Origin: Kiritimatiellia bacterium
GTDB taxonomy: Bacteria > Verrucomicrobiota > Kiritimatiellia > UBA8416 > JABMPJ01
Assembly: GCA_016783675.1 (NCBI GenBank)
Contig: JADHWE010000029.1
Coordinates: forward strand, 1 to 32,690
Length of the DNA stretch: 32,690 bases
Direction of reading: 5' to 3'
Below the pieces are notes generated by a model. It searched no databases, was not told the origin of the DNA, and worked only from the letters and a program-made list of their open reading frames with translations. The translations under genes were made by a program, and so were the position numbers. Below, piece after piece: positions 17,195 through 25,013 of the stretch (position 1 is the first letter of the stretch; each line of letters opens with the position of its first letter).

Positions 17195-17683
17195 ATGGCA
17201 TTGACGGATGAGCAGAAGGCAGCGGTAGCGGAGTGGGTCAAAGAGGGTGACGGGCTGTCCGAGATTCAGAAGCGGCTCAGCTCGGAATTCGACATATGCA
17301 TGACCTACATGGACGTTCGTTTTCTGATTATCGATCTCGATCTCACGCTCAAGGAGGATGAGCCACCCCCGCCTGAGCCTGAACCGGAGCCTGCGCCTGC
17401 GCCCGAATCCCAGCCTGGACCAGCAGGGCAAGCGCCGCCGCCGGAGGCGGAGATACCCGCGGCAGGCGGCAATGTCAGCGTGGATGTGGACCGTATCGTC
17501 AAGCCGGGCGCAGTGGTCAGCGGTAACGTCACGTTCAGCGACGGGCGACAGGCCACCTGGATGGTGGACCAGCTCGGGCGCCTCGCGCTGGATGCAGGGG
17601 ACAAGGACTACCGGCCGTCAGAGCAGGATGTCGCGGAATTCCAGACCGCCCTCCGTGATGCACTTCAGAAGCAGGGCTTCTGA
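17195..17683 (+). CDS. hypothetical protein: HTH-like N-terminus, proline-rich linker, small C-domain
   Basis: The 162-residue protein starts at ATG 17195, with GGAGA eight bases upstream. Residues 1-52 (EWVKEGDGLSEIQKRLSSEF) resemble the helical recruiting segment of a small helix-turn-helix domain. Residues 55-90 are Pro/Glu/Ala-rich, a flexible linker. Residues 92-162 form a compact domain with VDRIVKPGAVVSGNVTFSDG and WMVDQLGRLAL, then a C-terminal helix. I recall unnamed relatives in verrucomicrobial-type genomes. No function assigned. It is divergent from cutA and lies 23 bases before the HAD gene, so these two are probably cotranscribed. Confidence 0.8.
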   Translation: MALTDEQKAAVAEWVKEGDGLSEIQKRLSSEFDICMTYMDVRFLIIDLDLTLKEDEPPPPEPEPEPAPAPESQPGPAGQAPPPEAEIPAAGGNVSVDVDRIVKPGAVVSGNVTFSDGRQATWMVDQLGRLALDAGDKDYRPSEQDVAEFQTALRDALQKQGF

Positions 17684-17706
17684 TCGTAACACAGCAGGAG
17701 CACAAC

Positions 17707-18738
17707 GTGCGCAAACCAGATATGCGTCTTCTGGTGACCGACCTTGACGGCACCGTCATGGGTCACCGCGACGACCGTGCGCTCTATCCGGAGTTCAAAG
17801 ACCTGATTGACGAACTGCGGCGGGACCGCAAGCTGCGGTGGATCATATCCACGGGACGCCACTACGGCAGTTTCCGTACGTTCACGCGCCCCTTGGAACG
17901 GCGAGGCATTTGCTCCGATTTGGTTGTTACACGGCATGGGCGCGTGTTCGAACACCATGGCAAGGGGTATCGTTTCAAACCTCTGTATACGGCCCGGGTC
18001 GAAGCGATGTCCCTGCTCGGTCACGCACGGGCGCGACGCACGCTGAAGCAGATGCACCACCACCTTTCCACGCGCGTACAAGGCGTTCGCCGGGTCCTGC
18101 AGCTGAGGAACCGCTTCACATTGCGATTCGCCACGCTTGAGACGGCCGAGGACTCCTTGCGTTGGGTCAAGCGGCAGATCCAGGATATCCCCGCCCTGAA
18201 GGCGGTCCGAAAAGAGCGGGAGATTGAAGTGGAGCATATCGCCTGCCGCAAGGGCCATGCCGTCCGCGTGCTGTCCGATCGCCTGGGGGTATCGCGCGAC
18301 GAGATCCTGGCGATCGGAGATTCAAGTACCGACAAGTGCATGCTGGACCGCCGCGTAGCGTTCTACACCGGCTGTCCGCTGAATGCCGACGATGAAGCCA
18401 AGCAGATCGTGCATGACATGGGCGGGCACCTATCCCGCGACTTCACGATGGCCGGCGTGATCGACATCGTCACATCAACGCTGGATGGCCGCATCTCGTC
18501 CGAGATCCCGCCGGTGCCGGAAGAGCTACCGCGCCGTCGTCATTCGGGCGGCGTTTCTTCCCGGTCAAGCTCACGTGACCGTCAACATCTCATGCGCAGC
18601 TACGCACTGGGCGGGGCGATCGTCGCGATCACGGTGGTGGCGTTCGCCAGCTTCGGCGTGATCCCCTTCTCGGGGCTGATTATGAAGCCGATCTACCTGA
18701 TGTTCCGGTTGTTCGACTGGATCTGGTCGATGTTCTAA
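17707..18738 (+). CDS. HAD-superfamily phosphatase with a C-terminal membrane anchor
   Basis: The protein has 343 residues from GTG 17707, with CAGGAG upstream. HAD motifs: I, TDLDGT (Asp12/Asp14); II, ISTGR; III, the Lys in CRKGHAV; IV, GDSSTDKCML. The C2-type cap between motifs II and III places it with Cof/sucrose-phosphatase-like enzymes acting on small phosphorylated sugars or similar. Unusually, after the catalytic domain come a Ser/Arg-rich linker (about 275-300) and a hydrophobic stretch (about 302-343, ending FRLFDWIWSMF) that should anchor the enzyme in the membrane. Substrate unknown. It is followed by a strong bidirectional terminator. Confidence 0.87.
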   Translation: MRKPDMRLLVTDLDGTVMGHRDDRALYPEFKDLIDELRRDRKLRWIISTGRHYGSFRTFTRPLERRGICSDLVVTRHGRVFEHHGKGYRFKPLYTARVEAMSLLGHARARRTLKQMHHHLSTRVQGVRRVLQLRNRFTLRFATLETAEDSLRWVKRQIQDIPALKAVRKEREIEVEHIACRKGHAVRVLSDRLGVSRDEILAIGDSSTDKCMLDRRVAFYTGCPLNADDEAKQIVHDMGGHLSRDFTMAGVIDIVTSTLDGRISSEIPPVPEELPRRRHSGGVSSRSSSRDRQHLMRSYALGGAIVAITVVAFASFGVIPFSGLIMKPIYLMFRLFDWIWSMF

Positions 18739-18773
18739 TTGGCCGCGAAAGAGCGCAAAGAGCGCACAAAAGA
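18739..18773. repeat. GCGAAAGAGCGCAAAGAGC-type interspersed repeat fragment
   Basis: This purine-rich phrase (GGCCGCGAAAGAGCGCAAAG and following) recurs in altered form at 31444-31582 and 32537-32575. It is non-coding. Confidence 0.5.
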
Positions 18774-18801
18774 AATGGCCCGCGCTTCGGCGCGGGCCAT
18801 T
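18774..18801. terminator. bidirectional terminator between HAD and acyl-CoA dehydrogenase genes
   Basis: A perfect 12-bp stem AATGGCCCGCGC with a TTCG tetraloop lies between convergent genes. A T-rich run (TTTCTTTT) follows on the minus strand. Confidence 0.9.
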
Positions 18802-18829
18802 CTGTAGATGCTTGCTTCTTGAAGCAGGT

Positions 18830-19987
18830 TTAGCGCTTACTTGCCGCCGCTTCCTTGATCAGGCTAAGGCCGATCACCTCGCGCTGGATCTGGTTGGTGC
18901 CCTCGTAGATCTGCGTGATCTTGGCATCGCGCATCATCTTCTCGACCGGGTATTCTTTCATATAGCCGTAGCCACCGAGGATCTGCACGGCGTCGGTGGT
19001 CACCTTCATCGCCACGTCCGAGGCGTAGAGCTTGACCATCGCAGAGAACTTGCTGATGTCCTTGGCGCCGGAATCGATGTAGCGGGCGACGCGGTAGACC
19101 AGTGCGCGCGCGGCTTCCACCTGCGTGGCCATATCGGCCAGCATGAACTGGATGCCCTGGTTGGCGCTGATCGGCTTGCCGAACTGCACGCGTTCGCGGC
19201 TGTACTGTGTGGCGATTTCGAGTGCGCCGGCGGCTACGCCCAGGGCCTGGGCCGCCACACCGGGGCGGGACATATCGAGTGTCTTCATCGCCACGATGAA
19301 CCCCATGCCTTCACGGGCGATCAGGTTCTCGGCCGGGATGCGGCAGTCGGTGAAGATCAGTTCACACGTGGCCGAGCCGCGGATCCCCATCTTGTCTTCC
19401 TTCTTACCAAACTCAAAGCCGGGCGTGCCCTTCTCGACGATGAAGGCGCTGGCGCCACGCGCGCCCTTGGCCTTGTTCGTCATGGCGATCACGGTATAGA
19501 TGTCGGCTTCGCCGCCGTTGGTGATCCACTGCTTGGTGCCGTTGAGCACGTACTCATCGCCGTCTTTCACGGCGGTGGTCTTGATGCCGCTCGCATCACT
19601 GCCGGCCCCGGCTTCGGTCAGACCGAAGGCTGCCAACGTGCCCTGCGCGATGCGCGGGAGATACTTGGCCTTCTGTTCGTGCGAGCCACAGATGAGAATG
19701 GGGTCCAGGCCCAGGCCGGTTGCGAAGAGGGAGAGGGCCGTGCCGGAATCGACCTTGCAGAGCTCTTCGACGCAGACACACAGGTCCATCACGCCGCCGC
19801 CCATGCCGCCGTACTCTTCGGGGATCATGATGCCGAACAGGTCGGCATCGGCGAACGCCTTGACGATATCCCACGGGAACTCGTGCGAGGTATCGTAATG
19901 CTCGCGCACTGGCTTCATCTTCTCTTCGGCGATCTGCTTACACAGGTCGCGAATCATGATTTGTTCTTCGGTCAGATCGTAATCCAT
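18830..19987 (-). CDS. acyl-CoA dehydrogenase, short-chain type
   Basis: This is an FAD enzyme that makes the alpha,beta-double bond in acyl-CoA. It has 385 residues, a normal length for the short-chain/butyryl-CoA family. Signatures are GLTEAGAGSDASG (flavin/substrate loop), KQWITNGG, RVQFGKPI, QILGGYGYMKEYP and IYEGTNQIQR, whose Glu362 is the usual catalytic base of short-chain members. GAGGGGAAAGACC precedes the ATG. No electron-transfer flavoprotein genes are adjacent, so direction (beta-oxidation or butyrate-type reduction) cannot be inferred. The aminotransferase gene upstream on the same strand could share a transcript; branched-chain acyl-CoA oxidation would link them, but this is speculative. 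Confidence 0.93.
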   Translation of the reverse strand: MDYDLTEEQIMIRDLCKQIAEEKMKPVREHYDTSHEFPWDIVKAFADADLFGIMIPEEYGGMGGGVMDLCVCVEELCKVDSGTALSLFATGLGLDPILICGSHEQKAKYLPRIAQGTLAAFGLTEAGAGSDASGIKTTAVKDGDEYVLNGTKQWITNGGEADIYTVIAMTNKAKGARGASAFIVEKGTPGFEFGKKEDKMGIRGSATCELIFTDCRIPAENLIAREGMGFIVAMKTLDMSRPGVAAQALGVAAGALEIATQYSRERVQFGKPISANQGIQFMLADMATQVEAARALVYRVARYIDSGAKDISKFSAMVKLYASDVAMKVTTDAVQILGGYGYMKEYPVEKMMRDAKITQIYEGTNQIQREVIGLSLIKEAAASKR

Positions 19988-20175
19988 GGTCTTTCCCCTC
20001 GGTTCTGCTGGCGTGCCCCTCCGGCCGGACTCCAGCCCAGCCGCAAACTCGCCGCGTATCGTAGGCGCGCACGGGCAGAAGGGGCAAGGCTAAAAGGCCG
20101 CCTGAGAACGCGCCCAGCGAAGCGGATGACGATAGGACGTCCCCACCCCGCTTGCCGGGGGGGCGCGTCTCACTC
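19988..20175. other. intergenic region with weak hairpin
   Basis: These 188 bases lie between the aminotransferase and acyl-CoA dehydrogenase genes. CCCCG-CTTGC-CGGGG (20146-20160) is a possible terminator of the aminotransferase gene on the minus strand. No gene seen. Confidence 0.4.
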
Positions 20176-21153
20176 TCAGCCAACCGCTGTGCGCAGCGCA
20201 TCGTTGGCCAGGATGTCGCTCTCCAGGGCCTGCGACAGGCACAGGTAGACGGGCGCTTCAAGGGCGTGGTCGAAATCGCGGCTGTTGAACCGGCGTACGG
20301 CGGTGACGTTGGGGGTGGTACCGACGATCAGCATCTCGGCGGCCGCCTCGGCGTCGGCCACGGTGACGTTACGGAAAAGGACATTGGCCGGACCCTCGCC
20401 TCGGGCTGCCAATTCACGGGCAAGCTCCACTACGCGTAGCATGGTGGTGCCGGGGAGGATGTTGTCGAGCTTGGGGAAGGCGAGTGTGCCGTCCGCTTCG
20501 ACAATACCGATGTTCTCCGTGGGGCCTTCGGCCAGGAAGCCGTTGGCGTCGAGGCTGATTACGAAATCGATGCCGCGATCCTTGGACTCCTTCTTCATCA
20601 GCACGTTGGGGAGGTAGTTGCAGTTTTTTACTCCCGCGAAGAACGGGGGCTTGGCCGGGATGGCACTGATCGCGGCCGTGGCGCCCTCGGGATGGGTGTC
20701 CATGAACGAGGGGGGCAGGTCTGTTACCATTATATATAGGGCCGGTCCGGCGGAATCGTAGGGCGAGCAACCGAAACCGCCCGGTCCGCGTGACACCAGT
20801 ACCCGTACCGAGGCCTCGGCCTTGCCACCCGCCCGCACCGTGTCGCGGATGAGCCCGATCAGCGTCTCACGATCGCACGGCATCGCAATATGAACTGCCG
20901 CGGCTGATTGTTCTAGCCGGTCCAAGTGCGCGCCGAGGTTGTAAAGCGCCCCGCCCACACACTTGCACGTATCAAACACCCCGTCGCCGCGATGCACCAT
21001 GTGGTCATCAATCGGCACCAGCATCAGGGCCGGATCCGTAACAATGCCGCCCCAAACGCTGGCATACATCGCCAGGTAGGACGCCTGCCACGCCTGGCGG
21101 CGGGTGGCCTGTTCGGAGGTCCAAGTCTGAATGTCCAGAAGCGGCGTTGTCAT
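20176..21153 (-). CDS. class IV PLP aminotransferase (branched-chain/D-amino-acid/ADC-lyase family)
   Basis: The 325-residue protein starts at ATG 21153; a longer reading to 21207 would translate an intergenic repeat phrase and is rejected. PLP-binding Lys176 is in VKNCNYLPN. The cofactor-phosphate and glutamate motif is AEGPTENIGI, followed by ILPGTTMLRV and EMLIVGTTPNVTAV. RGDGVFDTCK near residue 55 is the family N-terminal signature. These features fit fold-type IV transaminases; branched-chain aminotransferase, D-alanine transaminase and aminodeoxychorismate lyase cannot be separated by eye. It is slightly longer than typical BCAT because of the N-terminal extension. No good ribosome binding site is visible. 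Confidence 0.88.
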   Translation of the reverse strand: MTTPLLDIQTWTSEQATRRQAWQASYLAMYASVWGGIVTDPALMLVPIDDHMVHRGDGVFDTCKCVGGALYNLGAHLDRLEQSAAAVHIAMPCDRETLIGLIRDTVRAGGKAEASVRVLVSRGPGGFGCSPYDSAGPALYIMVTDLPPSFMDTHPEGATAAISAIPAKPPFFAGVKNCNYLPNVLMKKESKDRGIDFVISLDANGFLAEGPTENIGIVEADGTLAFPKLDNILPGTTMLRVVELARELAARGEGPANVLFRNVTVADAEAAAEMLIVGTTPNVTAVRRFNSRDFDHALEAPVYLCLSQALESDILANDALRTAVG

Positions 21154-21157
21154 GAGG

Positions 21158-21245
21158 GGCTCGAATATCGGATATCCAACACGGAATGTCCAATGATCAA
21201 ATCCCATAAGAGAACAGGTAAACCAATCTTGAATGTTCAGCGTCT
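21158..21245. repeat. ATATCCAACAC...AATGTCCAATG-type intergenic phrase
   Basis: GAATATCGGATATCCAACAC and GGAATGTCCAATGATC occur here. Similar words (AATATCCAACA, CCAATGTCCAAGG) recur at 32620-32662. The stretch is AT-richer than its surroundings. It forms the intergenic region before the Tad locus, and no clear promoter is seen in it. Confidence 0.5.
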
Positions 21246-21270
21246 ATTCACCATGATGCCACCTATAGAT

Positions 21271-22566
21271 ATGAGCGAAAGTATTCATCTTGTTATCGAA
21301 GCGGGGCCCGAGCGTGGGCGCACGCTTTCGATTCCCGTCGCTGGCGCACGCGTGGGGCGTTCTTCCAAGAACGACCTCGTGATCGTTGATCCGCTTATGT
21401 CGCGTCACCACTGCCGGGTGGGGTTCAAGGACAACATCCTTTGTATCTCCGACCTGGGCAGCTCCAACGAGACGCTGGTGAACGATAAGCCGATTCGCGA
21501 GGCGCTGCTGCATGTGGGCGATCGCATTCTGCTGGGTGACACGATCCTGCGCGTGGTGACGAACACGCTGGAGGGAACCGCCGCGGCCGTGCCGGAAGGC
21601 GGTGTCGATCTCGGGCTTCAGCCGCTCCCGGTCGCCGTGCCGCAACGGCGCAAGCCGACCGTGGGGCTCCTGCTTGTCCTTGGCGCCGTGGTCACCGCCA
21701 TCGCGCTGGCGGTCTGGCTCCCCAAGGTTCTCATGCCTTCTGCACTGGTGAAGGTGCCGGGCGAGCTGCTGCCGGCCGCGGCGGAACCGGAGACACTCAC
21801 GATTGCCTACGAGAAGGTCGAAGCCACCACGGAGAACATCTTCCGCTATGCCCTGGCGCTTACCGAGGACCGCATGCTTTCCGTGCAGATCGACGACATC
21901 ATGAACGATCGCCATGTGCGCAAAGAGAGTCGGCTTAACGAGGACTACGTCCGCGCACTGGGCGACACAGTTGCCGATGCCGGCTTCTTCGGGTTGAGCA
22001 GCGACTACCAGGGCATCCAACCGGATGTCTATGACAGTTGGGATCTCACGATCACGGTCGGCAACCAGGCGCACCGCACGCGCGTCGTGAATCGCGTGGA
22101 GCCCGACGCTTTCAAGCAAGTGCGCGAAATCATCGAGGAATGCGGCAAGAACGAGCTGGGACTCTGGGCCATCCAGTTCTCGCCCGAGCGGCTTCTCTCC
22201 ATGGCGCGCGAGTCCTTCCTGGAGGGACAGCGGCTCTTCGATGCGCGCGAGGTGGAGCTGGGTAACCTGGCCGCTTCGATCACCTCCCTCGACGAAGCGC
22301 AGTGGTACCTTGAAACGGTTGAACCCAAACCGGACTACTATCCCGAGGCGCTGACCGCGCTGGCCCAGGCGCGCGAGGAGCTCCAGGTGCGCTACGACAA
22401 TCTCAACTTCTCGGCCGAGCGCGCCATCCGCATCCGTGAATGGGAGCAGGCTGCCAGTCAGCTCCGGACCATTTGTGAAGTGATCCCGAGCCGCTCGGAT
22501 GAGCGCCATGTGAAAGCACGCCAGAAGCTGTTGGATATCGAGAACCGCTTGAGGATGGAGAAATGA
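21271..22566 (+). CDS. FHA-domain membrane protein, first gene of the Tad locus
   Basis: The protein has 431 residues. The FHA domain (1-95) has an intact phosphothreonine-binding set: ARVGRSSKND (Arg30), MSRHH (Ser44, Arg45, His46) and GSSNETLVND (Asn66). A Pro/Arg linker leads to one transmembrane helix (131-152, GLLLVLGAVVTAIALAVW). The C-terminal 270 residues would be periplasmic: an unrecognised alpha/beta part (about 165-290) and a helical part with tetratricopeptide-like character (310-431, LDEAQWYLE, PEALTALAQAREE). The start is uncertain: ATG 21271 fits the FHA fold, ATG 21253 would add six residues, and neither has a good ribosome binding site. It probably links phosphothreonine signalling to the pilus apparatus. 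It overlaps the next gene by 4 bases (ATGA). Confidence 0.85.
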   Translation: MSESIHLVIEAGPERGRTLSIPVAGARVGRSSKNDLVIVDPLMSRHHCRVGFKDNILCISDLGSSNETLVNDKPIREALLHVGDRILLGDTILRVVTNTLEGTAAAVPEGGVDLGLQPLPVAVPQRRKPTVGLLLVLGAVVTAIALAVWLPKVLMPSALVKVPGELLPAAAEPETLTIAYEKVEATTENIFRYALALTEDRMLSVQIDDIMNDRHVRKESRLNEDYVRALGDTVADAGFFGLSSDYQGIQPDVYDSWDLTITVGNQAHRTRVVNRVEPDAFKQVREIIEECGKNELGLWAIQFSPERLLSMARESFLEGQRLFDAREVELGNLAASITSLDEAQWYLETVEPKPDYYPEALTALAQAREELQVRYDNLNFSAERAIRIREWEQAASQLRTICEVIPSRSDERHVKARQKLLDIENRLRMEK

Positions 22567-23894
22567 GAACCGCTGTTGCTGCAATCCTGTTGAGCGTCGG
22601 CCTCGCCTGGCTCGCGGCACCTGCCCTGGGGCAGGTCGAGACGGCAGGTCCGCAACTGCGCATCACGACCGATCCCGACATGGCGGACGTGACGTTTGAC
22701 GGGGCCCTGCAGGGCCAGACTCCGCTGACACTTTCGGACGCAGCCCCCGGGGCGCATCTCGTACGCATCACAAAGCCCGGCTTCCGCGATATTCTCCGCT
22801 CGGTTGACCTGGCGCCCGGACAGCGGATTGCGCTCAATCTCGCCATGGAACCCGTGACCGGCCTCGTGCTGGTGCACTCCAAGCCGTCCGGGGCCGAAGT
22901 CGAGATCGATGGCGCGCACCGCGGCGCCACGCCGCTGTTGCTGACCGATCTCCCCGTGGGGCGCTACCGGGTTCACTTTGCCCTGACCGGATACCTGGAG
23001 CGGGATGTTGATCTTGTTATCGAAGACCGCACCCCGCTCTACCTGGCGACGGATCTCACATCCGACTCCGCCACGCTGACGCTCAACTCTACTCCCCCGG
23101 GCGCCACCGTGGTGCTCAACGGGATCGCCAAGGGCAGCACGCCCTGTACGATCGAGCGCGTGCCCGCCGGGGAGAGTGAGCTCGAGGTCACGCTCTACGG
23201 GTACCACCCTTTCAAGCGCACCATCCGCCTCGTGGCGGGGCAGACCGAGAACATGACCGCTGCGCTCGAAGGCGTGCCGGCCACACTCAACATCATATCG
23301 GTTCCGCCCGGCGCGCGGATCTATCTCGACGACGAGTACAAGGGCACCGCGCCCGTGACAGTGGATGACCTGGGTCCGGGCGCCTATCGGCTTCGCGCGG
23401 AGCAGAAAGGTTATGACACGCTGACCCGGCCCGTGACGTTGGCGCGCGCCCAGAAGCGCACCGAGGAGATGCGCCTGGTGAGCAATGCGGGCAGCCTTGA
23501 GGTCATGACCCATCCGCCCGGTGTCAAGGTCCTGGTAGATGGCAAGGATCGCGGGGTGACTCTCGCAAATGATAAGAATGACGAGTCGCTCATCTCCGCG
23601 CCACTCAAGATCGACCTCGTCGATGTCGGCGAGAGAAAGATCCAACTCGTCCGCGAGGGCTTCTTCGGGAAGACCGTGACCGTAACCGTCAAGCGGCAGC
23701 AGACCACGCCGCTCCAGGAGAGCCTGAAACGCCGCTTTATTCCCGATACCGAGATCAAGACCCCGCAGGGCGTGTTCAAGGGTGTGTTTATTGATGAAGA
23801 TGTGGCAGGCAAAGTACGCCTCGAAATTCGTCCCGGTGTCATCAAGTCGATCAAGGCGGATGACATCGTTTCGCGGGAACCGATCAAGAAGTGA
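22563..23894 (+). CDS. exported protein with five PEGA repeats
   Basis: The 443-residue protein has a signal peptide of about 23 residues (cleavage near ALGQVE). It then carries five PEGA-type units (about 32-95, 101-165, 170-236, 240-305 and 310-380). Each has the pattern SxPPGAxVxLDGxxKGxTPxxxxxLPxG followed by GY-like turns, for example STPPGATVVLNG and VPPGARIYLDDEYKGTAP. PEGA units are surface or periplasmic beta modules thought to bind peptidoglycan or other surface components. The C-terminal 60 residues (FIPDTEIKTPQGVFKGVFID) form a separate small domain. It is translationally coupled at both ends and probably anchors or aligns the pilus at the cell wall. Confidence 0.9.
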   Translation: MRTAVAAILLSVGLAWLAAPALGQVETAGPQLRITTDPDMADVTFDGALQGQTPLTLSDAAPGAHLVRITKPGFRDILRSVDLAPGQRIALNLAMEPVTGLVLVHSKPSGAEVEIDGAHRGATPLLLTDLPVGRYRVHFALTGYLERDVDLVIEDRTPLYLATDLTSDSATLTLNSTPPGATVVLNGIAKGSTPCTIERVPAGESELEVTLYGYHPFKRTIRLVAGQTENMTAALEGVPATLNIISVPPGARIYLDDEYKGTAPVTVDDLGPGAYRLRAEQKGYDTLTRPVTLARAQKRTEEMRLVSNAGSLEVMTHPPGVKVLVDGKDRGVTLANDKNDESLISAPLKIDLVDVGERKIQLVREGFFGKTVTVTVKRQQTTPLQESLKRRFIPDTEIKTPQGVFKGVFIDEDVAGKVRLEIRPGVIKSIKADDIVSREPIKK

Positions 23895-24070
23895 TGAAGC
23901 CGATAAGACAAGATGACGCTCTGTGCCGCCGCAGCGGGCAGGTCATGATTGAGTATGTGATTGTGGCGGCCATGCTGGTGGCGGCCACGACGATCCTGGC
24001 CGTGTTTCTGTACAGCTTCCGCGAGTTTGGCGGCCGCGTGCTGGATCTCGTCGCGTCGGAGTATCCCTGA
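23894..24070 (+). CDS. small prepilin-like protein (Flp/TadE-type N-terminus)
   Basis: A 58-residue protein whose ATG shares a base with the preceding stop. The leader MKPIRQDDALCRRSG is basic. It is followed by QVMIEYVIVAAMLVAATT, a prepilin cleavage pattern G/xxxxEY with Glu at +5 and Tyr at +6, then about 20 hydrophobic residues and a short tail ending LVASEYP. Mature size would be 43 residues, typical of Flp pilins or minor pseudopilins. It lies 54 bases before the main Flp gene. Confidence 0.83.
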   Translation: MKPIRQDDALCRRSGQVMIEYVIVAAMLVAATTILAVFLYSFREFGGRVLDLVASEYP

Positions 24071-24113
24071 TCAGCGGCAATAATGAGTCCCTTTTCTGCG
24101 TTGAATGGAAACC

Positions 24114-24120
24114 AGGAGGT
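24114..24120 (+). promoter_or_regulatory. strong Shine-Dalgarno of the flp pilin gene
   Basis: AGGAGGT, the strongest ribosome binding site in the Tad locus, lies four bases before ATG 24125. High translation fits a major pilin. Confidence 0.8.
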
Positions 24121-24124
24121 AAAG

Positions 24125-24373
24125 ATGAAGCTCAAAAAAGGAAAGCGCCGTAGCGACCGCACGGGCGCTGCGATGGTGGAGTACATCATCATCGTGGTGA
24201 TCGTGGCCATCGCTGCCATCGCCATCTTCGGCGTGTTCGGCGACACAATCCGCGCCAAGCTCGGCGGGGCCGTGGAAGAACTCGGCGGCGACTCGAGCGC
24301 CAAGGACGATGCGCTCAGCACCACGTCCGAGGACTGGCTCAAGAATCTGGACGAGGACGGCGGCGGAAACTGA
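24125..24373 (+). CDS. flp: Flp-type major pilin precursor
   Basis: The 82-residue protein has a basic leader KLKKGKRRSDRTG, then AAMVEYIIIVVIVAIAAIAI. Cleavage after Gly13 leaves Glu at +5 and Tyr at +6, the Flp prepilin pattern, followed by a single hydrophobic helix. The C-terminal tail (about 50-82) is long and acidic for a Flp pilin, ending KNLDEDGGGN, and may form the exposed surface of the fibre. The start at 24125 is fixed by AGGAGGT; an upstream in-frame ATG at 24083 is unnecessary. Confidence 0.92.
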   Translation: MKLKKGKRRSDRTGAAMVEYIIIVVIVAIAAIAIFGVFGDTIRAKLGGAVEELGGDSSAKDDALSTTSEDWLKNLDEDGGGN

Positions 24374-24377
24374 GCCG

Positions 24378-25013
24378 GTGGATCCGACCCGTAACGTGGC
24401 ACCATCCAGCCGGCAGGGCGCGTCACTCATAGAGGCGTGCCTTGCGCTGGCAATCATCTGCCTTGTATTCCTCGGCATGTTCCAGGTGTCCCGCGTCCTG
24501 GCGGCGCGGGACACGCTGAACCATGCGGCCGCGCGCGCGGCGCGTGCACGAACCGTCGGTTTCAACCGCTGGATGGTTTTTAAGGTGGCCCAGGTGGCCG
24601 CCATTCCCAACGCCGGCCGCATGCTCGAGCCGGTCTATGACAATGACGCACCCGACCTGCAGGCGGCCATAGCCACGGAGCGGCCCGGTACAGCCTGGGA
24701 TCGCGTCCTCAGCGGCGATCTCTGGCCCATGTTCACCCAGGCCCGCCTCGAGATTGCGCGCATACCGGAGTACCTTGCCGCCGGCAACTACGCCCGTGCC
24801 CGCTACATCCTCGATTACGAGGACTGGGATAGCGTTCAGATCATCGATGACGGGTCGTCGTCGGACACGCTCCTCGATATTCGGGTCGGCCAGGACTATC
24901 CGCTGAAGGTTCCGGTCAGCGGCAGTTTCTACGCGGATGGCGAGGTGTCGCTCGTAGGCGAGTCCGCCATCGAGAACCACTTTCCACTCTACCTGGAGGA
25001 TATGGGATGGTGA
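24378..25013 (+). CDS. tadE: TadE-like minor pilin/pseudopilin
   Basis: The 211-residue protein reads from GTG 24378, four bases after the flp stop. The leader ends SSRQG, followed by ASLIEACLALAIICLVFLG: a G/xxxxE cleavage site with Glu at +5 and a hydrophobic helix, then QVSRVLAARDTLNHAAARAARAR, typical of TadE-like proteins. The C-terminal domain (about 70-211) is unassigned. It overlaps the next start. TadE-like pseudopilins are minor components needed for Flp pilus assembly. A start further upstream inside flp is improbable. Confidence 0.83.
   Translation: MDPTRNVAPSSRQGASLIEACLALAIICLVFLGMFQVSRVLAARDTLNHAAARAARARTVGFNRWMVFKVAQVAAIPNAGRMLEPVYDNDAPDLQAAIATERPGTAWDRVLSGDLWPMFTQARLEIARIPEYLAAGNYARARYILDYEDWDSVQIIDDGSSSDTLLDIRVGQDYPLKVPVSGSFYADGEVSLVGESAIENHFPLYLEDMGW

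Noticed and set aside
17122-17241. N-terminal extension of CutA to 17241
   Set aside because: It would overlap the divergent gene at 17195 and adds 40 residues not found in CutA; ATG 17121 gives the usual length.
18812-20248. Long open frame antisense to the acyl-CoA dehydrogenase
   Set aside because: It mirrors the dehydrogenase gene and runs through its terminator side; no ribosome binding site or family features.
20758-20768. GTAGGGCGAGC, resembling the REP head, in the aminotransferase gene
   Set aside because: Only 11 bases, no hairpin, and it encodes an ordinary SPYD segment.
21154-21207. N-terminal extension of the aminotransferase to 21207
   Set aside because: The added residues are translated from an intergenic repeat phrase and are unlike the family.
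24391-24406. TGGCACC word near the start of the TadE-like gene as a sigma-54 promoter
   Set aside because: The downstream GC is one base out of register and the site is inside coding sequence.
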